The position numbers and the translations under genes are program-made. The notes under the pieces were generated by a model. It was not told the DNA's origin. It did no database searches and worked only from the letters and a program-made list of their open reading frames with translations. Positions 55,798 to 64,000 of a stretch of DNA of 64,000 nt are shown one piece after another (within the stretch, counting starts at the first letter, position 1; each line of letters begins with the position of its first letter). Source of the stretch: Selaginella moellendorffii (Eukaryota; Streptophyta; Lycopodiopsida; Selaginellales; Selaginellaceae); the NCBI RefSeq assembly GCF_000143415.4, contig NW_003314274.1, positions 1,830,213 through 1,894,212 on the forward strand, in the 5' to 3' direction.

Positions 55798-56071
55798 TTA
55801 AACACTTCGCCCTTGATCGCGTCCTTCTTTCCTTCTTGAGCTTTTGTTGGAGGGAGCGTATCTGTGAGAATTCTCCCCGTGAATCTCCTTCTTCGAAAGC
55901 GAGCTACCAGGATCGACGAGCACTTTTTCCAGAATTGCCATAGCCATCCCTGCCAAGAGGCAAGACAAGATCTTAACAGGATGAAACTCAAAGAAAGTAA
56001 AAAAGAGCTCTGAACGAAAACTTGGGACCTGTGATTGTGGGGGGGGCCTGGGAGGGTGGAACTCCTTCAAC
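55798..56071 (-). other. possible extra 3-prime exons of the CDC20-like gene, or small separate gene
   Basis: Two minus-strand exons are suggested. One, 56071-56029, is preceded by a TACTAAC branch-point-like word and TTTGCAG and encodes VEGVPPSQAPPTITG. The other, 55949-55798, encodes MAMAILEKVLVDPGSSLSKK and ends GRDQGRSV. They are in phase with each other and with a GT donor at the end of the CDC20-like ORF (after PLHS, 56217). I do not recognise the protein sequence. Confidence 0.4.
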
Positions 56072-56201
56072 CTGCAAAGCAAACACTTGCACACGGCTGT
56101 TAGTACCCGGCGGCCAGCGCCGCTTTATTTTGGCCCATGATCTGGGCCTTACCGCGCCAGAGCATGGACCGCATGCACAAAAACTAAAAAGAAAAAAGAA
56201 A

Positions 56202-57833
56202 TCAATCAAGAGTTACCGAATGCAGCGGCTGTTTAGCGCACTGGATGAGGCTTTCGTCCTGACTGCTGTTGCCTTTGTTGTGTCGGGTGTCCCGAACACC
56301 TGCCAGAAGCGCAAAGTCTCGTCGCCAGCGGCCGATGCCACAGTATAACCATCGGGACTCTGCAAATACAAAGGTATGTCTCAAGCACTTTCCTAAGAAA
56401 GAAAGAAAAACTAGGGAGCAGACCTGTGCCATATGCAGGACCCTCGAGGTGTGCCCGGTCAGCTCCGCCATCTTCACCATCGACGGGTACTTCCAGAGAA
56501 TGAGCTGGTTCTGGCTGAAGCCGTGAGAGCTCAGAAGCTCCCTCTCGTGCTTGCTCCACTGCAATGCGCACACCTGAGAGGCCGTGTCCACGCTTTGGAT
56601 GCAAGCTCCAGTGTGCGTGTTCCAGAACTTGATGCACCGGTCCGCGGTACCTCCTCCGGAAGCCAAGAGATTGCTCTGGAAGGGACACCACGCCAGCGCT
56701 TTCACCGCTGCCTGATGCTCGTCGAGACGGTGGAGATAAGTGCTGTTTCCTCGTGAGGCGGCCGCGGCGGCATCCCAGACGTAGAGAAGGTTGTCGTTGC
56801 CACCGCTCGCTAGCTGCTGTCCGGAGGGTGACCACTTAAGACCGCAAACCTCCTGCTGGTGTGCCGCCATCTTGCCAGTGACATGCTCGCGAATCCTCAC
56901 GTCGTGGTTGAAGATGACGTTGTCGCGACCGCCGGTGCTGAGGATGGGTCCGTTCCAAGCAAGACTTCCAACTCGGGCGGTATGAGCCTTGAGAGATCTC
57001 ACCTGCATGAACAAACCGTTTGGTGAGTACAAATGCTTCCACTCTATACGTGAATCAATCACACGCAAGTAAAGAAGGCAAAGATCTACAGGAAACGAGC
57101 AACGAAAAGTACCTGGCGTAGAGAAAACGCATCCCAGAGTTGAACGTCCGCATTGTTTAACCCGACCGAGATGTGCTTGCCATCCGGCGCCCAGGAAACG
57201 CTGGTGACGGGACCATCATCCTCGCTTACTTGCATGAGCTCTTCGATACCACCGGTGGTAGCGTTCCAGAGATAGACAGTGTGTCCCAAAGCAACAGCGA
57301 GTATGTTGTTCGTTCCCCAGTCCAAAAGGTTGAGATAATAGTCGTCTAGAATCTCTGGCGCATCGAGAGTTCTCTCGGGAGCCTGGAAAGGGTAATTGGA
57401 TCAGCGGAAAAAAAGAAACGATCGAACAAAGAAATCGATGGAAGCTTACCTGAGGGATCTGTCTAAACATCCTCCGGGGCTTGGACGCGCCTGGAGCAGT
57501 GTTCTCGGAGTAGAGCAGCCTCGATTCTCTCTCAAACCCCTCTGGTGGCGGCGGCGGCTTGCTCTTGAAGGCGAGGATCCGGCTCTTCTTCTGGAAAATA
57601 TTGGCGTCGCGCAAGAGATTCTCGGCCAGTTGCTTCTTGTACTCTTCCTGGGAGCAGTCGGATCGAAGCGGCTGCTGCTGGAGCTGCGAATTCTCCTTTC
57701 CAAGAACAAGCATGTTGGCGACGTCGAAATTCATGGCGCTGCGATCCGGAATGAATCGATCGATCTGTGGCAGCTTCTTTGCGGGCGTTGCAGCCGGATC
57801 TTTGCCGCCGTTGGAGCTGATCAGGGCGGCCAT
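56202..57833 (-). CDS. CDC20: CDC20-type APC/C activator, WD40 protein
   Basis: CDC20 activates the anaphase-promoting complex in mitosis. The ATG at 57833 leads to the C-box [13 protein letters not shown], which is CDC20-type rather than CDH1/FZR-type. [20 protein letters not shown] and [20 protein letters not shown] follow, then seven WD40 blades: [100 protein letters not shown] and, after an intron, [20 protein letters not shown]. Introns are 60-100 bp. The usual C-terminal IR dipeptide is missing: the frame ends PLHSVTLD at 56202, or may splice to downstream exons. TAGGGTTTG lies about 25 bp upstream of the ATG. Confidence 0.93.
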
Positions 57834-57998
57834 TTTCCTGCAAAACAGAACACAACAAACCCTACCGACGAGAGAGGAGAGATCTAAGCTCTACAAGAAT
57901 GCACGCAATCAAACCAATCGAAACACTGGCCGATGAATCGCTTTGCGTCTTCCCGAGATCGCTGGACAATCACTTGCTTTGAGTCGCTTCGAGAGTGA

Positions 57999-58012
57999 TT
58001 TTAGGGCTCTTC
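57999..58012 (+). promoter_or_regulatory. TTTTAGGGCTCTTC box near CDC20-like gene
   Basis: TTTTAGGGCTCTTC matches the box at 10447-10461 almost exactly. It faces away from the CDC20-like gene. No intact plus-strand gene follows, so it may mark a lost gene or a bidirectional promoter. A second box, TAGGGTTTG on the minus strand at 57857-57865, faces the CDC20-like gene. Confidence 0.35.
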
Positions 58013-58029
58013 ACAGCGGATGTATACAA

Positions 58030-61000
58030 AAGCTCCAACGGCACAATTTTCTGGCGGCGATCATCGCAACCGTGAGACATCTCTACGCTCATCACAGCCG
58101 TCTATTTAGATCTTACAAACAACAAAGGGTCAAACTGTTCTAGGGCACCAGAGAAACAGCCTGTTTAAAGGCAATTAAAGGCAATCCTATAATTGCCTTT
58201 ATAGGATTCGAGGCCAATTATTCTTAAGCATATGAAGGCGCAGGATTAGCCCTTTCCAGTGGGCGAAGAATATGATAGCTACGGTCACACCTCTTGAGTT
58301 CGTCTCCTATGATTCCCGCATCAAAGTCAACCCGTTGACCAAGCTCTTTGTCATGCTTGACGAGCCTGATGTGAAGCCTGGCACGTCATGGCTGGGTCTC
58401 GGATCGTCTACCTTTTCTTGTCCAAAGGGGAGTTGCCAATCGAGGACAAAGGGTATTCTCTTAACGTGGAAGGCGTGTAATGTATAATCCATTGCACGTC
58501 CAGGTTACAAGTCCCAGGATTGTGCTTGCCGAAGGTGGGCTGTATGTTCTCATGTACTTCTGTGGTCCTGGTAGTAGTGTCATGATGGTGTATGACATTG
58601 ACAAATGCTATTGCTTCTGTCAAAAACTTTAGATAAACTAAGGAATAAATAGAAATCAATTTACTAGTTTGGAATGGTACTGAATAGAGGATAGTACACA
58701 GATAAAGTTATCGATTAATCAATCAGGGAGTATTGAAATAAAGCCAAGACCTTAATACAGCTTTCCAGTAGTGGTGACCTTTCCTCTGAATAGAGCAATA
58801 GTAAGAGAATTCTAGAACTAGAGCTCTAAAACGTGCATAGGCCTAGATGTTAAACACGTCAAATGAAGATCATAAGTATATTTTAGAATATTTTTCAATC
58901 CAACGGTTGTGATTTTCTGTTCTTAAACTTTTCTCTCACGTTTTTTATCACTAATGTTTAAATTAATAAAAAACAGTAAGATAGCAAAGTCTTGTGAAAG
59001 ATAGTTTAATGGTGGTTCAACTCATAAACATTGCAGTTTTAGCACTACAGAATCTTTGCTTCATGACTTCTAGAGGCTGTGATGCTTCTGGAAGTCGGGG
59101 TTCATGGCTTGTATGGCTTGGTGCACCCCTAGCATCAGGTTGGCTGCGGAAGCCTCACAGTTTGATCACATTGGCTCGCTCAAGGATCACTTCCGCAGTC
59201 TTACTCCTGCACTAGCTTCATCTTCGAAGTTATTAATTTGTGTGGATGTTTTAGAAGTTGCCAAAGATCCTGGAGTCATTGAGGTTTGTGGTCCCAACTA
59301 AGGATGTGTATGGCTTGGTTTAGGTTTTTCCTCCCTTCTTATATTTTCTTTTTTATTTTTATCATTCTCTTTATTATTATGGCTAGATTGAAATATATAA
59401 ATCATGTCAAGATAGTATTCTTACTTTTTCTGATCTTATTGTGAGAACTAATAATATACTAGAACAATATTTAATTTATAGTAATGAAGTGTCATCCCTA
59501 GGTGGCATGCAAATCCAAATAAGCAAATGAGGCCCACCCTAAATAAAGGGGGGTTCTGAATTGTGCATTCTACCCCTCCATTCGTCAATTTTTCATGGAT
59601 TCCAAACTTTCTTATGGTGCTCCAGATCCTTCATCATCGTTGTCAAAACCTGGGAGGAGGATAACAAACATATGACAAGAAGATGTATGACAAGAAGATG
59701 TGCAAGTACCAATCTAACTTAGGAAATGGTTGCCGCAGATTATACAACTCAAGGTCCAGTGCAACCACTCACATAGCAGTGTAAAGAATTTCAAACATAA
59801 AAAAAATGCCAAGGTTAGGTTAAAAATCATTAAGAAAAACCTGATACTTCTGCTTAAAATGTTGATCATAAATATTAGAATCCCAGGTAGTTAGAGCACC
59901 TTGTCCTCAGCTTTAGTAGTCTTCGTTCTTTAGCTTCATCCTTCAGCCAGACATAGATTCACTCTTCTGATCACTTGGGAATGTATAGGTTCTTCCTTGC
60001 TCTTTGTTTTTTCTTCACTCACATGCCTTGTGTTTTACAAGCTCACTCAAGCATTCATGATTGCATGCATCTTGGATTGTTGTGAGCTTCATAGCTGATC
60101 CTGCTAGATGGCAAGTCTCCCATTACTGAAGGAGTCAATATTAATCTAAGTATACACTCTTATTAATGGTCTACATTCCAATTTCAATGATTTAGATTGA
60201 TATCAGGCTATTATTTCATTCCTTAAGGTGCTAATAATTATTATTATGTTAAAAATATTTTAAAATATATCAAACTTATAGATATAATTGACTATATTTA
60301 ACTCTATATAAATGGATGTGGATATAATTATTTTTAGTTTTTTAAATAATATAATTATTAGAGTTTTATATAATAAAATTATAATTAATAATAATTAATA
60401 TAGAGCTATCATATTAAGAAAAAATATTATCCATTGATTTATCTAGTCCATTTATTTAGAGAATTATAGCCATTTTATTATTTTAAAAATATTTAAAGAT
60501 AATTTTTGTTCATAGGTTAAATTTTATATATTTATATATTTATGGATATATATCTATATATTTTAGACCATTTCCCAATTTTTTTTCTTTAGTTACTTAC
60601 ATAGATGCCCATTCATATATGTAGTAGATTTGAAATAGAATCCTAAAATATTCTTTATATTTCCTTATACTATATATATATATAGCATGAAGTACACCTC
60701 AAACCTTTGGTTATGGGTAAATTGCTTTTCAATGCTCAATATTAAAAGGGGGTTGACGTCATGTATTCATTATTTTTTATATATTTATAGAGAGTGTATT
60801 CACTACTATTGGCTATGATATGAATTAAACCTGGAACTTAAGAGCTACTATACAAATAGATGGGCATGAACCTATATAGAGATTAGGTTTTTAGATTTTT
60901 ATGGTCCAACCTATTAGATTAATTGACTATAGTTAAGCCCTTAATTTTAAATTGGACAAATTTAAAGAGTTTACACAAAAAGTGTAACATATATTATCTT

Positions 61001-62740
61001 GTAGTTAACCGAAATAGTGGCAGTTGCTTTTAGTGGATGTATCAATATATATAATTTCAATTTTAGAGGTAGAAATATACCTTGCTTAATGTTATATTAT
61101 ATTTTAAGTAGCTATTAATAAATGGGAATCAAACCCATGTTATTTTCTCTAATACTATATATAGTGTATAATGCACTTTATTTTTTTCTTCTTAAGCCAA
61201 CTAGAAAAGGGGCAATTGATTGATGAAACAACTTTAAGTGGTTATTTTATCCTCATTTTCCTCTAATGTATCAAAGATCAATGATAATAGTATATTCGAA
61301 TCTCATCCCATAATTAAAGGTTTTAAACTAATATAAGTATGTATATTTTTGTATTCCTATATTGATGGAGATGAGGGACACCTTTAACAGTCTTTGAGAA
61401 GCATTTGCATTTGTATGCATGTCTTGGGATTCCTATCAAAAAATTTACTAAATGAGAGGTTTGGTAATAGGACCAAAAAAAGTTAAATCAACTATCAATT
61501 GGGTACATAGCATTAAATAATTATAATAATTGTTACTTTATAGAAAAAAGGAGGATGCTACTACAAAAGAGGAGTCTATTATCAATCATGAATGCCAAAG
61601 AAGATAAAGAAGAGAAAAAATAGCTTATATGCTATCATTTTGGGAATCAAAATATTGCAAGGTATCTTAGTTATCTCCATAATAATAATGATCTAAAGAA
61701 TAAATTTGAAAAACAAAAAGAGTAAAGAAAAATAAAACACAAAAAATGTGACTGAAAGGGTTTAAAGATAAGGCTTCTTTTCCAATCTTGGGATGGTGAA
61801 TATACTATTTATAAATACAAATAAATAGTGAATACATGATATCATCCCCTCTTTAATACCGAGCACTGAGTGGCAACTGAAGTGGTGTAGGAAAAATGTT
61901 AAATGAATAAATACTGAACACTAAGTGGCAATTGAAATGGTGTAGGACTAGGTTTAGATAAATGAAATTCACAACCAATTTAGAAGCATCAAAAGTAAAC
62001 TTTCAACTGGCGTAGGATTAAGCTTGAGTAGATATCACCAATAGTAATTTACAACCAACTTGGATGCATGAAAAACAAACTCTCAAATACAATTGCTAAA
62101 AACATACCCAAGATAGTCCACTTTTATTCATTTACATGATACCATAGTTCAACTTAACATATAGTTTATTCATCCAAAGGGTATTTAGCCACATGTAAAG
62201 TTTCAAAATTATTTTCCAAAGTTATAGTAGAAAATGTTAATATAATAGTTTAAACTAGCAACAAAGTTAATAATTCTAGTGGTTGGGTGAGCCTTGTAGG
62301 AAAAAGGCATTTGGAAGTGGCTTCTATCCCATTCCAAACATTGATAATCTGTTATCATTAATAATTAACTATCTTTTCTTTTATACTATAATAAAGATTA
62401 TATAATTGGCTGTTTTTGGGAACTCATAATCCATTCTAGTTATAAACCAAATAATGAATATTTTTTTTAATTTTTCCATTCACCACCTCCAAGTAATGCA
62501 TCCCTTTGTGAGACATAAATCCTTAAGCCCCAAAGTGGAGTTGAGAGGGTGCCATATGATAGTGGCCGAAGTGGAAGCCAAATGAGCAAAACATATTTAG
62601 ACTAAAAGATTTAACTTGAAAAGTCAAAAGTAGAAGTGAAACTCCCAATGAAGTGCTTGAGAAATGAGTATGAAGCAATCAATAAATGAACTTCCAGAAA
62701 AAAGGACATAAGAGGACCAATATATAACATGTGAAAGTGT
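58030..62740. other. gene-poor, AT-rich repeat region with gene scraps
   Basis: Positions 58272-58640 hold a possible F-box/kelch-type remnant on the plus strand (KVNPLTKLFVMLDEPDVKPG, then SPRIVLAEGGLYVLMYFCGP in another frame). Positions 59100-59300 hold a protein-like stretch (EASQFDHIGSLKDHF) of unknown family. From 59300 on, the DNA is mostly AT-rich. It includes a 15-bp direct duplication (ATGACAAGAAGATGT, about 59670-59700) and a degenerate tandem repeat at 61855-62095. No intact gene was seen. Confidence 0.5.
61855..62095. repeat. degenerate tandem repeat
   Basis: Repeated blocks contain GAGTGGCAACTGAAGTGGTG and its variant AAGTGGCAATTGAAATGGTG about 54 bp later, then two longer units marked by GTGTAGGACTAGG / GCGTAGGATTAAGC and CACAACCAATTTAGAAGCAT / TACAACCAACTTGGATGCAT. 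Divergence is high and there is no coding sense. Confidence 0.65.
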
Positions 62741-62840
62741 NNNNNNNNNNNNNNNNNNNNNNNNNNNNNNNNNNNNNNNNNNNNNNNNNNNNNNNNNNNN
62801 NNNNNNNNNNNNNNNNNNNNNNNNNNNNNNNNNNNNNNNN
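62741..62840. other. assembly gap (100 N)
   Basis: A run of 100 N. The real length is unknown. It is adjacent to a low-complexity GAG-rich tract that may have stopped the assembly. Confidence 1.
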
Positions 62841-63120
62841 GAAAGAGTTTGAGATGGCTTCCGAGTTGGAGTCTAAGAAGGAGTTCGAGATGGAGTCCAA
62901 GGAGGAGTTTGAAATGGAGTCCGAGGTCTAATCTAAGATGGGAACCAAGACCAGATCCGAGATCAAGGCCAAGACCAAGACCGAGATTGAGACCAAGACT
63001 GAGACCAAAATTGAGATTGAGACCGAGACCAAGATTGAGACTAAATCTAAATCCGAATTTGAATCCAAGTCCAAATTTGAGTTTGAGTCTGAATCTGAGT
63101 TTGAATCCGACTCCAAGGGT
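62841..63120 (+). repeat. purine-rich hexamer-type satellite
   Basis: An imperfect repeat with a 6-bp period (GAGACC, GAGATT, GAGTCC, AAGACC variants) begins right after the N gap and fades at about 63120. One frame stays open to give a Glu/Lys/Thr low-complexity peptide and the complementary strand gives Ser/Asp, but this openness follows from the repeat itself. I do not call a gene. Confidence 0.75.
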
Positions 63121-64000
63121 GAAAGCCCAAAATGATGTCTCATAGACCCTAGGAGGTTTGGTGAGCTCTAAAAGGATAGTAGGGGGAGGACTCTAGTGGA
63201 ACCAATTTGGTTAGGGAAAGCTAATATGACCAAGGAAGTTATACCCATGTGGTGGGTGATGATATAACCATTGAGGAGTTTAAGGTTAAAGTGAACATAG
63301 ACAAACAAATAAAATAACTTAGTAAAATGTTCAAAAGCCAACTTTAGCTCCCTTGGGAGATCAAATGGTCAATACTCCCAATCGAAGTGTGGGTGGCATT
63401 ATTTACTGGGATATCTAGCATGGCTCATTAGAACCTTGCTCTAGCCACATAGTTAGGGCACCTAAAGGTGGAAGGTGGGGAGAGTACCCATGAAGTTTGC
63501 ATAGGGCTATGGTATTTCAAAATATCATCCCAAAATTTTAGACTATGGAAAGGAAGAGGAGCAATCCTCTTGCATAGTGACCAAGGGCTTGGTCATGTGG
63601 TGAGGAAGTCCCAAAGGTCAATAGGACTTAGTGGTTGGGCCTTCAAGCCTTGACTTAGTGGCGGTGTTAATAAGCACTACCATGGACAAAATAGAATTTA
63701 GAGAGGACTAATGGAGGGATATTAAGGAAAGGTGTTCCCTATGTCTTCGGGCATCCTAAGGGTGCTAGGGTGTAGTCAAAGGATGACAATTCATAGACGG
63801 ATGGCCCAATCTTTGAGAGACAAGTCTGTGGTATGGGTGGTCTTGGACTACCAATGAAACAAAGGTGAATGGACATAGCCTTAGTGTAATAAGTTGATAT
63901 GTTAATTGTATCATTGACTGTCTGTGTCGGGATCAGACACATGGAGTACTTGATCAATGCAAAGGCTAAGTGGCATAGATGCCATTTACGGGGCTGTCAA

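Larger units (their letters stand above)
62540..63905. repeat. dispersed repeat, second copy
   Basis: Blocks match 1195-2010 in the same order and direction. One example is GAGGAGTTTAAGGTTAAA (about 63272) against GGGGAGTTTGAGGTTAAA (about 1405). Others are AGCCACATAGTTAGG against AGCCACATGGTTAGG, the shared AAATATCATCCCAAAAT, and GGACATAGCCTTAG against GGATATAGCCTTAG. This copy is much less AT-rich. It includes the assembly gap and a purine-rich microsatellite absent from the first copy. Confidence 0.8.

Noticed and set aside
59480-59600. Possible LTR-like stretch (AAATAAAGGG promoter-like word)
   Set aside because: I could not find a matching second LTR, primer-binding site or polyprotein nearby, so I do not call a retrotransposon.
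62849-63145. Long open frames (Arg/Pro, Lys/Thr/Glu or Ser/Asp rich) on both strands after the gap
   Set aside because: They arise from a 6-bp repeat that lacks stop words in several frames. No start context or conserved protein was seen.
1-64000. CRISPR-like spaced repeats, bacterial operons or phage genes
   Set aside because: Introns, PPR, U-box, HY5-like and other genes show a plant nuclear genome. The short repeats found are tandem satellites without spacers.

Overview
The window is nuclear DNA of a land plant. The best overall fit is a lycophyte of the Selaginella moellendorffii type (inference). It has a compact gene space with introns mostly of 50-110 bp, divergent and convergent genes packed 100-600 bp apart, a pentatricopeptide-repeat (PPR) protein made almost entirely of short S-type repeats, and single genes for typical plant regulators (HY5-like bZIP, SP1-type E3 ligase, HT1-like kinase, BLISTER-like protein). 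A run of 100 N (62741-62840) marks an assembly gap.

Layout. Positions 1-2.3 kb are AT-rich, decayed repeat. Positions 2.38-4.63 kb hold a dead hAT-type transposase gene that keeps its introns. Positions 4.6-6.2 kb hold unassigned fragments. From 6.2 to 49 kb lies a gene-rich block: TBC RabGAP (+), phosphatidylserine synthase (-), two tandem PPR genes (+), WRNIP1/MgsA-like AAA ATPase (-), TMEM87/GPR107-type seven-helix protein (-), coiled-coil protein (+), TAF15/FUS-like RNA-binding protein (-), EDEM-type GH47 mannosidase (+), GDSL esterase (-), GH31 alpha-glucosidase (-), MsrA (+), HT1-like Raf kinase (-), MATH-BTB protein (-), SP1-like RING ligase (+), U-box/ARM ligase (+), HY5-like bZIP (-), O-fucosyltransferase-like protein (-) and BLISTER-like coiled-coil protein (+). 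An AT-rich island at 34.9-35.9 kb interrupts this block.

From 49.9 to 53.4 kb there is no long ORF, but translation shows the ordered motifs of a Helitron Rep-helicase, badly eroded. After it come a kinase pseudogene (-), a short fragment of a GH95 alpha-L-fucosidase (+) and a CDC20-type APC/C activator (-). The last 6 kb are AT-rich repeats. One of these (62.5-63.9 kb) is a diverged direct copy of the repeat at 1.2-2.0 kb.

The genes do not form a pathway or operon. They are a random sample of housekeeping and regulatory plant genes. Two threads run through the window. First, a TTTAGGG(CTCTTC)-like box lies 10-200 bp upstream of many start codons, usually on the sense strand. Second, the stop codons I read in the transposons are of the kind produced by C-to-T (or G-to-A) change, as expected from methylated, silenced DNA. 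I saw no CRISPR, tRNA, rRNA or candidate new defence system. The least obvious content is the hidden Helitron, the paired flanking repeats, and several odd gene structures: a stop-free 363-bp intron, a CDC20 without the IR tail, a non-RD kinase and a telomere-like junction between the two PPR genes.
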